From Sclerotiophoma versabilis (lineage: Eukaryota; Ascomycota; Dothideomycetes; Pleosporales; Didymellaceae), in assembly GCA_012274445.1 (NCBI GenBank), contig JAAROD010000058.1, positions 1 through 64,000 of the forward strand: DNA of 64,000 nucleotides, written 5' to 3'. How positions within the stretch are numbered: the first letter of the stretch is position 1; every line of letters starts with the position of its first letter. Below, piece after piece: positions 27,401-38,519 of the stretch. The translations under genes were made by a program, and so were the position numbers. The notes beneath the pieces were generated by a model, which saw only the letters and a list, made by a program, of their open reading frames with translations, was not told the origin of the DNA and searched no databases.

Positions 27401-27930
27401 TTTCTAACTTCTAAAACTATATAATGTACTCTATAGGTAAGCTAATTAATAGGTAAGCTAATTACTTTTACTAAGCCTCTACTAAACTTCTCTCTATTAT
27501 AGCCTAAAATACTATAAATTAGCACTGTATAAAGCAAAATAAGCTGTAAATAAGGCTACTTTACGCTAGAAATTATATAAGAGAAAGTAAATTAAAGTAG
27601 AAGAGACTCTTATAGTTAAAGAGGGCTAGTAGATAACTACTCTTAAGAAGTTTAGGGTGCGCAGTAATAGTAAGAAGTAGAAGAAGAGAGTACGCGCTAA
27701 AGGGGCTAAGTCTTCCTAATAACACTATAGATAATGCAGAGAGACTAGGCACAACACGCAAACATGCAAGAATAAAGTAGAAGAGGTCTCTAAGTAATAT
27801 TAGAGGATGTTCTGCCCTGTGCAGCGCTAGAGTAGGTTGTTACAGTCTATAATAGAGTAGGTTTAGGTATAGTCTTAGCAAAAGTACGCAGCTTACCTAT
27901 ATGCGCAGCTTATCTGTAAGGTACGTTAGT
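27400..27930 (+). mobile_element. pogo-type 3' end (family C), lightly RIPed
   Basis: From about 27,590 the sequence matches the reverse complement of element C at about 34,640-34,990 almost base for base: GTAAATTAAAGTA, CTAGTAGATAACTAC, AAGAAGTTTAG, AGTAATAGTAAGAAGTAGAAG, GGTCTCTAAGTAATATTA. It ends in the same terminal repeat: TATAGTCTTAGCAAAAGTA, then two GCAGCTTA(C/T)CT-type repeats near 27,870-27,928. CpA and TpG survive here (GCACAACACGCAAACATGCAAG), so this copy shows the family closer to its pre-RIP state. The 5' part is missing. Confidence 0.8.
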
Positions 27931-28366
27931 AGAGTAGTATATTTAGAATAGAGATTTTAAAATACTTTAGAGTATATATTTAAATACTTAATATGTAGAT
28001 AAATTATCTTATATAAGATTAAATAAGATTGCTTAATATACTAGAGCTTTAAAGTAAGGTATATATCCTGCTCTATAGCTACTCTCTAGCTGCTAGTTAC
28101 GTGCCCTAAACGTTAACTATGTGCTCTTGTAGATTATCTTAAATACCTTAGGCATAATCTGTTGTGCTGTACTGCAACATTTGCTAATTAGGCTTTTAAG
28201 TCGCATAGGTAGGGTACCCTTGTAATTTGCTAGGTAGCGCGCTTTGCAGTAGTAGGCATGCTTTTACTTCTTGTAGGGTAGGTGCAAGAACGAGCTGCAA
28301 AGATCTTTTAAATCCGCTTCCGCTTTTTAGTAATACAAATATACAAATCTTTAAAAGTCGTCCACC
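27931..28366. other. RIP boundary, 3' flank of the bHLH gene
   Basis: A transition zone: TA-rich text up to about 28,060 gives way to normal composition by about 28,200. It contains the 3' flank of the bHLH gene, whose stop codon lies at the very edge of the unmutated island. No separate gene or clear polyadenylation signal can be assigned. Confidence 0.6.
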
Positions 28367-29215
28367 TTATTTTTCCCTAATATGTTTGCTCCTCTCAATC
28401 TCTTCGCGCAAAGTATCTCTCTCCTTCTCTGTTCTCTTTATGTAGTCAACGGCGGCTGCTAGAACTACTGCCTTGCTTGGCTTGGGTTGCCCTATAACAC
28501 CACCTTCACTGCTTTGTGGCAAGGTAGGCACCGCACGTCGCAACTTCTCGATCTCCGAGTTCAATCCTTCGCGGTACTTTCGTTCAACCTGGTTGTGCGG
28601 CACTCTGTTGCGGCATTGTTTGAAGTGCTTTACTGGCAAAGCTGAGCGGACATCGTCCTTGTCGCTACAGTCAAGGCGTGGACGTCCCCGCTTGCGTAAT
28701 GAGCGCTTCGTTGTACGTTCCTCTCTGCAACCAATTGATGGCGATAGTGATGGACGCTTTAGGGTATGTGGCGAGACGGATGCCTCCGTTGTATCGCTGT
28801 AAAGGGAAGGTGAGCTTGAACAATCGGCATCTGGAGGGATACGAGTTGATTCAATAGAAGAGTTGATTGAGAGTCGCGATGGGGTCTGATCGAGCAATTC
28901 GACAGGAGCGAGACCGTGGTACTGTTGGGAAGCAGAATTGGCAGTCGCCACCCTGTTCGACAAGGAAATGGTGGTCCCCGGCAATGGTGGATTGAAGGAG
29001 CTCGGTATGTTTGGAAGGAATTCTGATGCCAAGTCGAGCGATGTGGCTGAGTCGTCAAAAAAAATGGGCAGTGAGCAATCGGACCACATGTTGTCGGCGT
29101 CTGCAAGATAGCCGGCAGCGTAGCAGGTTTCCTCGAAGTTGTTGTGGCAAGACGGTATCGGGTGAGTGGCCGAGCAGTTGGCACAAGCTACCGTGGGATA
29201 TCCTGAGAAGGACAT
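28367..29215 (-). CDS. bHLH transcription factor, SREBP-like basic region
   Basis: Intact single-exon frame of 282 residues from ATG at 29,213-29,215. The N-terminal 200 residues are Ser/Thr/Pro-rich with a basic patch (KRSLRKRGRPRL, about 165-178) that could act as a nuclear signal or AT-hook-like segment. The bHLH domain covers about 207-267: H207, E211 and R215 are the E-box-contacting residues, and Tyr214 sits where SREBP-type factors carry tyrosine. Helix 1 is GLNSEIEKLRRAVP; a loop of about 15 residues follows; helix 2 is KAVVLAAAVDYIKRTEKE, running into a short charged coil. There is no membrane segment, so it is not a full SREBP. Expected role: nuclear regulator binding CANNTG-type sites; targets unknown. 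The gene ends at the RIP border, yet its own codons look normal. Confidence 0.92.
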   Translation of the reverse strand: MSFSGYPTVACANCSATHPIPSCHNNFEETCYAAGYLADADNMWSDCSLPIFFDDSATSLDLASEFLPNIPSSFNPPLPGTTISLSNRVATANSASQQYHGLAPVELLDQTPSRLSINSSIESTRIPPDADCSSSPSLYSDTTEASVSPHTLKRPSLSPSIGCREERTTKRSLRKRGRPRLDCSDKDDVRSALPVKHFKQCRNRVPHNQVERKYREGLNSEIEKLRRAVPTLPQSSEGGVIGQPKPSKAVVLAAAVDYIKRTEKERDTLREEIERSKHIREK

Positions 29216-29369
29216 GATGCGATCGACTCCTTGTCAAATCGTGAGATGATATGCCAACCGAGGTTGAGGTGATATCTGGTGTTTCTGGAGCTAGAAGAGA
29301 ATTGGAGTAGCCTAAGGCTAAGTAAGGTAGTAGAAGCCGTAACTATAGCGAAGTAAGGAATGAGTCTTG

Positions 29370-29422
29370 TACACACATACACACACACATGCACATATGT
29401 ACATATATATATATATATATAT
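29370..29422. repeat. (AC)n/(TA)n microsatellite
   Basis: A run of ACACACATACACACACACATG-like text passes directly into about ten TA units. It lies roughly 160-210 bp upstream of the bHLH start codon, so it is probably in the promoter or 5' leader. Length is likely to vary between strains. Confidence 0.9.
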
Positions 29423-29600
29423 CTCTCAGCGGTCATGTAACCAAGGACGGTCATTGTTCGTAGGCGACTGAAAGTTATTAGTGACTCCCTGCGAGTGCGA
29501 GAGATTGCTTGCGGCTGGAAGGACGCAACCCATGCGTATGTGCGGGTTGTGGGTGGGACATCTGTGCCGCGAGGGTAGGCCTAATCCAGCCACATTCACA

Positions 29601-29615
29601 ACAGGTTAAACCTGT
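29601..29615. promoter_or_regulatory. 15-bp palindrome upstream of the bHLH gene
   Basis: ACAGGTT-A-AACCTGT is a perfect 7+1+7 palindrome in unmutated intergenic DNA about 390 bp upstream of the bHLH ATG. A symmetrical site of this size could bind a dimeric regulator. The only evidence is the symmetry and position. Confidence 0.3.
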
Positions 29616-29642
29616 GTCAGAGCTAGCTCACGCTGTATCTTC

Positions 29643-30150
29643 GGAAGGATCAGGGTTTCCTTTCAACACATGAGAATCAATCAGAACATAAGAGGCAAAT
29701 CTGGACATCAAGAACTTCTCGCGAACACCCTAATCCCTGTTCTGCCTGGGCGCTCAATCGATTTGACTAGACTAACGGCGGATGCGGCTCCGGGGAACTG
29801 GAGCCGAGCACTGCCCTAACGCAGCTACCCAAAGCGACAAGCGAAAACACCTGTACTGCGTTCCACTTTACTGTACCCAGCCAATGTCTTGTGAATCTTT
29901 GGTCCTTGAGAACCGCGATCGAGGCCCTCCCCACAATGAGTAGGTTCGCGGGTGCGGCGTGTTCGCCGGTTCGTGCGAAGAGATACCTTTGCAGATTCTA
30001 GGCTTGCTCTCTCTTGTCAAACAACACTGTCATGACAGGTTCTCATCGTTGAATTCAACAGAGGGCACAGATTGCGGTATCTCAAGGTACCTGTGCTCGC
30101 GCAGGGGTTCAATAATGCTGGTGCGAATGGTGTTGTGTAACCGATGCGGC
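29643..30150. repeat. Diverged tandem duplication, copy 1
   Basis: This stretch aligns with 30,698-31,230 over about 500 bp at a slowly increasing offset (1055, 1066, 1067, 1081), as expected for collinear copies with small indels. Anchors include GGAAGGATCA.. (copy 2 GGGAGGATCA), GACATCAAGAACTTCTCGCG (GACTCAACAACTCCTTGCG), CCGGTTCGTGCGAA (CCGGTTCGTGTGAA), GGTTCTCA and GTACCTGTGCTCGCG (GTACCGATGCTCGCG). It contains the inverted repeat at 29,785-29,806. No protein frame is shared by the copies, so it is treated as non-coding. Confidence 0.7.
29785..29806. promoter_or_regulatory. CGGCTCC...GGAGCCG inverted repeat
   Basis: CGGCTCC, eight bases, then GGAGCCG: a perfect 7-bp inverted repeat bounded by CGG and CCG. 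Inverted CGG/CCG triplets are the usual target form of Zn2Cys6 regulators, and one such gene lies about 2 kb downstream. It could equally be a chance hairpin. It is not conserved in the second copy of the local duplication. Confidence 0.3.
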
Positions 30151-30697
30151 AATACAGTCCGGAACACCAATGCACCAATGCACCAGTGCAGAGCCACGCC
30201 TAGGGCTCCGATTTCCGTGGCTCAGCGGTCATCTTCTTTTCCCTTACGGGAACTCATTCGATTGATGAATACATTTGGCAGCTTTCCCTACAGAAGAACG
30301 TTATATCCCTGTCCTATTACGTACCTTTCACCCAGAACTGAATCACGTCTTTGCCTTCCCACTGTGAAGCCGCCATGGTATGTAGTCTGTACAGTTCCGA
30401 ATAAGCATATCCTCGTGTGCATGGTTTTCAGCACCAACATCGCCAAGACGGGAACGTGCGTTATGCACGTCATTGATGGTCAGCGGAAATGGCGTACACT
30501 ACACCCGAACCGGCACCTATCGGGTTCTGACCATGTTCCGTTGTACTGGGTTTTCAGGCATAACCTCGTCTTCCTGGCTGTTCGTTACCGAGGCGAGTAG
30601 TTAAGCGCCTGCTGATCTGGTTCGCCATTGGTTGTTCATGCTGACCGTGCTAGGTAACAAAGCTTTGACCTTTCAGCGCTAGCTTCTGCTGATCTCC
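30151..30697. other. Spacer between duplication copies, no convincing gene
   Basis: Normal-composition DNA. A 213-codon open frame crosses it (29,959-30,600), but it starts at GTG, has no recognisable domain, no obvious intron structure and no match in the other copy of the local duplication. I see no supported gene. Confidence 0.5.
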
Positions 30698-31230
30698 TGG
30701 GAGGATCAAAGCCACCCTTCAATACGGCTGCGATATGAGGATCGGCTGGAATCCAAGGTGCAGATTTGTGACTCAACAACTCCTTGCGGATACCTCAATC
30801 CTCATCCCGTGGGGTTGTTCAGTTGAGTTGAAGAAAGAAATGAAGGGTGTGGCTTAAAGGAAGCATAGTCAAGCAATGGCCCCCCCGCACCTGTTCAGGA
30901 CTACAGCCAAGGATGCCAACAACTCTAGTATGCGGTCGCTAATAACCCACCATCTTACGGCAGTGTAAACTCTCTATGGAAACTGCTCCTTGAGCATTCT
31001 CCATAAGTGCTCACGCGGCCCCGGTGTGATTGCCGGTTCGTGTGAAAATTGCCTTTTAGTAAGCACTATCCTGCAGGTCCTATAGTCGTTCCACTTGAGG
31101 AAAGACAGTGCGTTGACTGGTTCTCAACATAAGCCAAAGCAAAGGACACAGGGAACATCATCTAAGGGTACCGATGCTCGCGTCTCGGCTCAATGATGCC
31201 ACTTCCAGGATTGTACTGCATGACTGATAC
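30698..31230. repeat. Diverged tandem duplication, copy 2
   Basis: Partner of 29,643-30,150, same orientation, about 1.06-1.08 kb downstream. Divergence is considerable but the order of anchors is kept. A weaker third similarity near 31,530-31,590 (CGGTTCATGTAGGAGGGATACC) may be a remnant of another copy. The copies look neither RIPed nor coding. Confidence 0.65.
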
Positions 31231-31823
31231 AGTATATCGGCATTACCGACTTGGCGCGATGTGAGCTAGTGTGGGGAAGTATGTCGCCAGCATATCGAGA
31301 ATATCGTCATGTTCGGTTCAGCAATCAACGTTTTGATGACAAGAAGACTTGTTCTGTTCGAGAATTTTATTTTAGGTGAGGTTACGAGCAGAAAATTAGG
31401 GTGTATTGTCCTCGCACGACAGCCTGATCCTGCTGTTGCCTCTACATTGTCAAGTCGCTATCGCATGTGATAGTATATCCTCAGAAGTGCACCCTTCCAC
31501 AGTGTGCAAGTATCTTACGCTGTAGTCTACCGGTTCCCGGCTGGAATCGGTCGGTTCATGTAGGAGGGATACCTTAAGGCACAGAAGTGGAAGTAGCTGA
31601 GCTGCATACTTGATATGGTGATTGGTGGAAACGGGCGAAGACCACATCAGCAGATATTCCACGGCGTGTTTGTTTGCATCGGTTGCAGGCTCACAATGGT
31701 CTCGACTTTTGCCTCCTATCCACCCACCATGTTTTTGTCTTTATAAAAAGAACAATGGTGACTTGGAGCAATGCCAAAACGCTTCTTCTGTGATAAGCAC
31801 GCTCAATTCTCTCCAGCAATTGC

Positions 31824-32938
31824 ATGTATCGCTCAACTCATTCTTCGTGCACACCGCTCGGTCCACAACAATCCGCTGGTCCGCACCTTCAGATATTTGG
31901 TCGTTTGCCGAGCATGCTCAGGCACAAAAGCCGGACTGGGAGAGCTTGTACAGTAGTAAGTACAGGCTATATACGATTGTTACGTTTCAGAAACTTGAGT
32001 TGTCAGATAGTAGTTATAGTGATATCAAGTATTGTATTGATACAATGAGAGGAAACCGCAATTGTTTGTATCTTGTATTTGGACTCGAACTAACAAGAAT
32101 CCTACTACCAGTGCCGGTCACGCAAGATCAAATGCAGCGGAGAAAAGCCACAATGTAAGCATTGTGCTGCTACGAGCCACGACTGCGTTTATGCAATGCT
32201 CCGGAAAGACAGGCTGAAGATGTGAGCACAAGGTTTGGTCTGCTGCGTGAGTTGTGTTGACCATATCAGTGTCACCCAGCGTTGTGTCGAGATGGCGGGA
32301 CTTCTGAGAACACTCGAGAGCTATGCAAGCGAAAAGGACAAGGCAAGAATTGAGGTTATTCTGGGAGCGGTACGCGCTTTTTTCACAATGTTAGCGGTGT
32401 GAGATGATGGTACACGATTAAATTTAGACAGCTGACATTGCCTTAGATTGATCGAGAAAGATTCGACGTCCAACCGGAAGTAGAACCTCCGCGGCTTGGA
32501 GCTGCAGTCAACAATTTGCAACGGGGCGAAGGCTACGGTCCAATCGTTCCTGGGGAGGGCTTTAATGTGGGGTTTTCAGAGTCACTGAATAACGATCGCG
32601 CGTTAGAGACAGGTGCAGTGTCATGGATAAAGCGGGCGGAAGAAGAAGCGGGAATGACGATGGCCGAAGGTGTAGCGAAGCCCGATACTCAAGGTTCGTT
32701 CGGCCCGTGGGTGGATTATGCGAACATATCTACAAACCGGAGCGATCAAAGCTCTGGGTTGGATGGTTTCTTTGATGCATATATCCAGAGGCACTCCATC
32801 ACCATGATGGCTGCCCCCTTAACCATAAACCCGGTTATACCGTCATTTGCAGTCTACAGTCCTGTAGCAGCTATTTCAACACTCCCCCTAAGTCCTAGAG
32901 CTGATAATCTTGATGGATCGCGTCTTGTAGCAAGATAA
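31824..32938 (+). CDS. Short Zn2Cys6 (C6) transcription factor, four exons
   Basis: Spliced model: exon 1 ends at 31,955 (donor GTAAGT); exon 2 is 32,112-32,221; exon 3 is 32,270-32,369; exon 4 is 32,447-32,938. Phases agree at all three joins, and introns have CTAAC, TTGACC and CTGAC branch-like sites. Two in-frame starts are possible: 31,824 (277 residues) or 31,914 (247 residues), the latter beginning MLRHKSRTGRACTVC. With the short start the cluster is C12-x2-C15-x6-C22-x6-C29-x2-C32-x6-C39, split by the first intron between the first two cysteines. A KDRLK linker and a short helix (LLRTLESYASEKDKARIE) follow. The rest lacks the large fungal-specific regulatory domain and ends in a Pro/Ser-rich tail. 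It is either a genuine short C6 protein or a truncated paralogue. The stop lies about 50 bp from RIPed DNA. The domain is certain; start and target are not. Confidence 0.88.
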
Positions 32939-32989
32939 CAACAATGTTAAAGACGCTCTCTCTATAGAAGCAACGTTAATATACAGAGA

Positions 32990-34234
32990 TATAGAAGTCT
33001 TAACCTAAACTATTAATTTACTATATATATAGCATACAAAAAAGATTTGTCTAATTAAGCTATTAAAGCTATTATCTTAAGGAGTAGTAGTTTTATTAAA
33101 CTAGTAACTATTAAGTATAATTCTAGATTTATTTTTATATAGCTTTATACTATTAGCTAGAAGGTAATAAAGTAAGAAACTTCTATATAATATATATATA
33201 TAACTTATACTTCTATAATAGATTAATTATAATATAGATATTATATATTATACTAAGATTTAGCTACTAATATAGAAAAAAGAAAATTATTAATCTTTTT
33301 TTCTCTAAAAAAAAAAATTAAAAGAAAATATAAGTATAGATATTCTAGTATATTAAATTAAAGACTACTATACTATACCTTTAAAGATATATATTTATAA
33401 TTAAGCTTTATTAAGAAATAATTATTATAAAAAAATATAGATATAAACTTATAAGCTTTTATAATCTATAAAATCTAAAATCTAGCTTTAGCTTACTAAA
33501 CTAAAACTACTTTAAAAAAGTAAAGAAGTATTTTCTTATATTAGTAGATAGAGTTATAAAGGATTTATATAATTCTTTTACCTTTATATTTTCTTTTCTT
33601 AACTTTAGTATTTAGTATTATAAATTTCTTTAAAGAATATTTAGATTATATCTTATTTTATATATATTATAACCTAAGGTTTTAAAAAAAGAATTTTACT
33701 TCTATATATATTAGTATATATACTAAAAGAAGTTAATACTATATAAAAGTATAAATACTTTAAGTTAAACTTTAGTTATATACTAGAAGATATTTATAAA
33801 AATATTTAGTAATATTAAGCTTTTATTTATAGTAAAGCTATATAGTAGATAGTCTAGGTTATAATAGTATTTAGAAAATAGAATATTTTATAGGTTTTAA
33901 TATTATTTTTTATATATAATAATAAGAGTATTACTTATAAAGTAATATAATAATTATATTTAGAGTTTTTAGTTTTAAAGAAATAAAGTATAAGTTAAAT
34001 ATATAATTTTATATTTATTCTACTTAAAAGTATTTTATAAGGTACTTTATATATACTATTTCTTTATACTCTATAGTAAAGCTATTAATAAAATCTAATA
34101 GTTTTTTTATTAATAATTATTATAATATAACTATAGGTAATACTTATTCTTTTAAAACTATATTTTAAGTTACTTTACTTAATATAATATTAGCTCTAAG
34201 TTAAATTACTAATATTACTTATATAATATATAGT
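32990..34234. other. RIP-degraded DNA, unassigned
   Basis: Abrupt return to TA-rich, CpA/TpG-depleted sequence within about 50 bp after the Zn2Cys6 gene. Former coding or repeat content is likely because RIP acts on repeats, but no family could be read on either strand. It ends at the terminal repeat of pogo element B. Confidence 0.6.
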
Positions 34235-34634
34235 ACTACTAAGCTAGATATACTACTAAGCTAGATATATTTTCTTAGTATTACTAATACTATATATAGA
34301 ATAAGTAATTACTTACTATCTTCTATAGAGCTTATATATAATATACTTATATTAGAAATAAAATCTTCTTTTATATCTTTTTAGTATATATAAGTACTAT
34401 ACCTAGTCTTTCTATAGTTACTATAGTACTATTAACTTAGCTAGGCTCTTTTTTAACTACTACTACTATATACTCTTTTTAATACTATATAAGCTATAGC
34501 TATACTCTTCGCTATAGATAATACTATAGTACTATACTTTATTATTCTACTATACTAAATCTACTTTCTTTTATACTCTTTATACTTAGTAACCTCTACT
34601 AATAACTTCTTAAGCTTTTATATATAATATTACT

Positions 34635-36980
34635 TATAGATAAGTAGTATATATAGGTAAGTAGTATACTTTTACTAAGACTATACTAAAACTAGGCCTA
34701 TTATAGCCTATAATAGCCTACTTTAGCACTATATAGAGTAGAATAACCTATAATATTACTTAGAGACTTCTTCTACTTTATTTTTATATATTTATATATT
34801 ATACCTAGTCTCTCTATACTATCTATAGTATTATTAGGAGAACTTAGCCTCTTTAGTATATACTCTCTTCTTCTACTTCTTACTATTACTATACACTCTA
34901 AACTTCTTAAAAGTAGTTATCTACTAGCCTTTTTTAACTATAAGAGTTTTTTATACTTTAATTTACTTTCTTTTATATAGTTTTTAGTATAAAGTAGCCT
35001 TATTTACTACTTAAAACTTAGTAATCTTCTATTATACTAATACTAGCTTATATATAATTATTACTACTCTATCTATAGCCTTTTTAAATACCTTAACTAT
35101 AGAAGTAGGTAAGCTATTTATATACCTTTAAATTCTTATCTTTATAAGTATTAATTATAACCTAAGTTCTAGAGTATTACTAGAGGTTTATAACTACTAG
35201 AGCGTATTATTAATAGAGAGTTATAGTAATAGAGTATATAGCTTTATATTAAGAGTTAATATAACCTATTCTAGGTTAAATAGAACTAGTCTAGCTTCTT
35301 AGAACTCTTTTCAAATATTACTAAAGAGAAATAAAGCCTTAAAGGCTACTATAAAGTATAGTAGAAACTTAACCTTTATAATAAAGTTAATCTAGTTATA
35401 AATATAGTTTTTAGCTTAGTACTTATATACCTTCTTTAAAGAAGTAAAATAATCTATATTAAGAGGCTATAGAAGATATAATAAGTAAATAGGTATATAG
35501 ATAGTAATAATCTTATTAGTCTTATAGTATTACTAGAATTTAAGTAAGTTATAGCTTTTATATCTATTAATAACTAGTAGATAGTAAGTGCTAATAGTAT
35601 ACTTCTTTATATATATATTAAAGTACTTTAGCTAGTCTAAACTAAGCTTATTAGTAGTCTAGCTATTATTAGAAACTCTAATTTCCTAATTCTATAGTAG
35701 GTCCCTCTCTTTATACTAAGAAGAGAGGTAGTAGTACACCTTAAAGATAATAAAGAGTAGAATAGTTTAACTCTTAGTATTAACACCTTATATAACTATT
35801 ATCTACTCTCTATTACCTAGCTAGACTACCTTTAGCTATTCTTATTACTTTAAAGTAATAATAACTACTTCTATTAATATAATATCTATTATAAAGCTAG
35901 CCTTATTAAAGTTATAAGTATTATTATCCTAGATACTATACTTAGCTTTAATATTAGCTACTAGGCTGTTAAAGTTATACTTTAGTTAAAGACTATCAGT
36001 ACTAGTTCTATTAGTTCTTAGATATAAACAGCGTATAGTAGATTAGGTAGAGTTATTACCTAGTAAAATACTATAATAATAAAGAGTAATAATAAGTAGT
36101 ATAGAGTAGACTATCTAGCTTAAGAGTTAAGTTAAGATTCTAAAGATAAACCTAATTAATAAGGTTAAGTATAATACTATAAGAGTAGTATTTCTATATA
36201 CTATATACTTACTAAAAGATAATACTTATTAATAAGTAACTAGAGTTAGTCTAATAAAATATATAGTATTACTTACTAATAAGTAATAATATATAATACT
36301 AACTAATAAGTATATTATCTAAATTATACCTATTAATAAGTATATTACGTAGCTGTATAAAGAAAGGTCTTTTCTAACTCTACTTCTAGCTTATAGATAA
36401 GAGCTCTAGTTAGCTACTTAATTACTATACTACTTTATCTATATAGAATTATAATATAGACTAAACTAGCTCTATATAACTTTAGAATTTATATAGAAAG
36501 TTTTCTTATAGTTATACTTTTTATTAAACTTTATTATAAGCTCTAGTTAGCGCTTAATAAATATACTAGGCTAGTTTAAGCTAATATAGTCTAAACTACG
36601 CTTAGTATATAAGAGATTAGCTATATTAGCTATAGCTATAAGCCTTAGAGAAAACCTTTATATAACTAGCTTAAGTATATACTTAATAATTACCTACTTC
36701 TTAGTATTAGTTAGGTTCTATAAGATAGCTATAGTATTAGTATATAAAGGTTATCTAGTATATTATTTATATAGTATAGTTTTAGAAACATTATAGATAG
36801 CTACAGCACGTTTAATAGAGAGCTTAGAATTAACTTTAAGAGCTTAAACTATAAGCTATATTTAAGCTTTATTTAATATATCTAGCTAGTGCTATTATTA
36901 AGGTATTAGTAGAGAGGTAGTATTTTAGTATAGTCTTAGTAAAAGTATACTACTTACCTATATATACTACTTACCTATAA
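34635..36980 (-). mobile_element. pogo-type transposon C, nested in B
   Basis: Near-identical terminal inverted repeats of about 58 bp lie at 34,635-34,692 and 36,923-36,980, each with a doubled TACTACTTACCTATA motif. Minus-strand reading gives an N-terminal psq-like and CENP-B/Tc5-like helix-turn-helix region (about 36,540-36,900: SIKRAVAIYNVSKTILYK, then IKYILKLVIQRFSLRL). After the LTR insertion comes a DDE_1 block (about 35,320-35,620: LLVINRYKSYN, KIITIYIPIYLLYLL, PLNIDYF). Without the LTR it is about 1.86 kb. It belongs to a different family from A and B, judging by its ends; the 27.4-27.9 kb fragment is the same family. Confidence 0.85.
35967..36456 (-). repeat. Solo LTR 3, inserted in element C
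   Basis: 490 bp, inverted relative to LTRs 1 and 2. Its plus-strand left end is TGTTAAAGTTATAC and its right end AGAATTATAATA (from AACA). It is flanked by TAGGC and TAGAC, a 5-bp target duplication differing by one G-to-A change of RIP type. It splits element C between its helix-turn-helix and DDE-coding parts, so it arrived after C. Confidence 0.88.
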
Positions 36981-38034
36981 GGTATATTAAGCCTTAATAA
37001 GAATATTCTTATAAAGTATTTTCTTAGCTTCTTTTACTAGCTTTAAGAACTTTTTCTAAGTAAATATTAGTAAATATATAAAGTACTTACTTATAAGCTT
37101 TAATTATAACCTAAATTTATATATATTACTTAGTATTTAGAATTAATATAGTGTTTCTAGTAGAGGTACTAGTAGAGAGGTATAAAATAATACTTTAAGC
37201 TAATTAATAACTACCTGCGTATTAGTAAGCACTAGTTTTAATACCTAAAAGGCCTTCTTATAGTTATTATATATAAATATATTAAAAAGTATATCTTTAA
37301 AACCTAGAAGAAAGCCTTTCTTATTAATATAGAAGATATTTTTAGATACTAAGGCTTATATATATTAGAAGTACTTTAGTTTTAATAGTAAGAAATATAC
37401 TATATTAAGTAGCTAAAGTATATATAATAAGTAAGAAGGTATATAAAGAGTTAAGATTCTATTCTCTAGGTAGTAGTTCTTAAACTTCTAGTTAAGGTAG
37501 CTCTTATAGCTGTCTAGAATAATTAGCCTATATAACCTCTTTTAATATGCTTTTATATATATATTAAAATACTTTAACTACTTAATACTAAGTATATTAT
37601 TTATTTATCTATTCTTAGAGACAGAAAGCTTCTAGTTATATAGAATATTAGTCTTCTTATACTAGGCAGAGATATAAATATACCTTTTATAGATAATAAA
37701 GAGTAAGATAGTTTACCTAGTAGTATAAATACTCTAGATAACTATAACCTACTTCTAATTACCTAGCTAAATAAGGTTTAGTTTTATATATCTTTCTAAA
37801 CCTATAATAACCTCTATTAAGCTAATAACTTCTATTTAGAAGCTAGTCTTATTAAAGTTATAAATAGTCTTATTTAGAACTTTATATATATCTTTTATCT
37901 TCTATATAAGCTTATATTATATACTAATAACTTTAAGATCTTTCTAAAGTATTTTCCAATAGTTCTTTACTTAATTAAAAGCTATTTTAAGTTTCTTTAT
38001 ATATAATATAAATTACTAAGCCTATATTATAATT

Positions 38035-38519
38035 CTTTTAAACTATAGCTATTTATTATATAATATTTAGTTTATTACTACTAAGAACCTATAGTAGGCT
38101 AGTAATATTTAACCTAGAACTAGATTATATAAGTTAGCTTATAAGTAGATTTATAAAATAACTATATATATAATCTAGCTTATAAGTAGTTCTATAAGAC
38201 TTACTTATCTTATAGTAAGTAAAGTAAGAACTACTTAGAAAGCTTATAATTTAATAAGTAAGCTTAGAATTCTCTATAGTATATAGTTAGTAGAAATATA
38301 ACTCTTATAGTTTATATTTAACCTTATTAATTAAGTTTATTTTTAGAATCTTAACTTAACTCTTAAGCTAGATAGTTTACTTTATACTACTTATTATTAC
38401 TTTCTATTATTATAGTATTTTACTAGGTAATAACCTAACCTAATCTACTATACACTGTTTATACCTAAGAACTAATAGAACTAGTACTTATAGTCTTTAA
38501 CTAAAGTATAACTTTAATA
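38035..38519 (+). repeat. Solo LTR 4, variant 5' half, inserted in element B
   Basis: 485 bp bounded by a perfect 5-bp target duplication GCCTA (38,030-38,034 and 38,520-38,524). It starts TATTATAATTC and ends AACTTTAATA. Its 3' half matches LTRs 1-3, but its 5' half carries CTTATAAGTAG-type repeats instead of the TTATTAATAAGTA block. That makes it the same subfamily as LTR 5. It interrupts element B upstream of the DDE-coding region. Confidence 0.88.

Noticed and set aside
28473..28802. 109-codon plus frame
   Set aside because: Antisense shadow of the bHLH coding sequence.
29959..30600. 213-codon plus frame in the bHLH-Zn2Cys6 interval
   Set aside because: Starts at GTG, no domain, no conserved counterpart in the duplicated copy 1.07 kb away, and the antisense strand is also partly open. 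Probably chance.
31622..32158. 178-codon plus frame overlapping the Zn2Cys6 gene
   Set aside because: It is a different frame from the spliced Zn2Cys6 exons, runs through the first intron, and does not encode the cysteine cluster.
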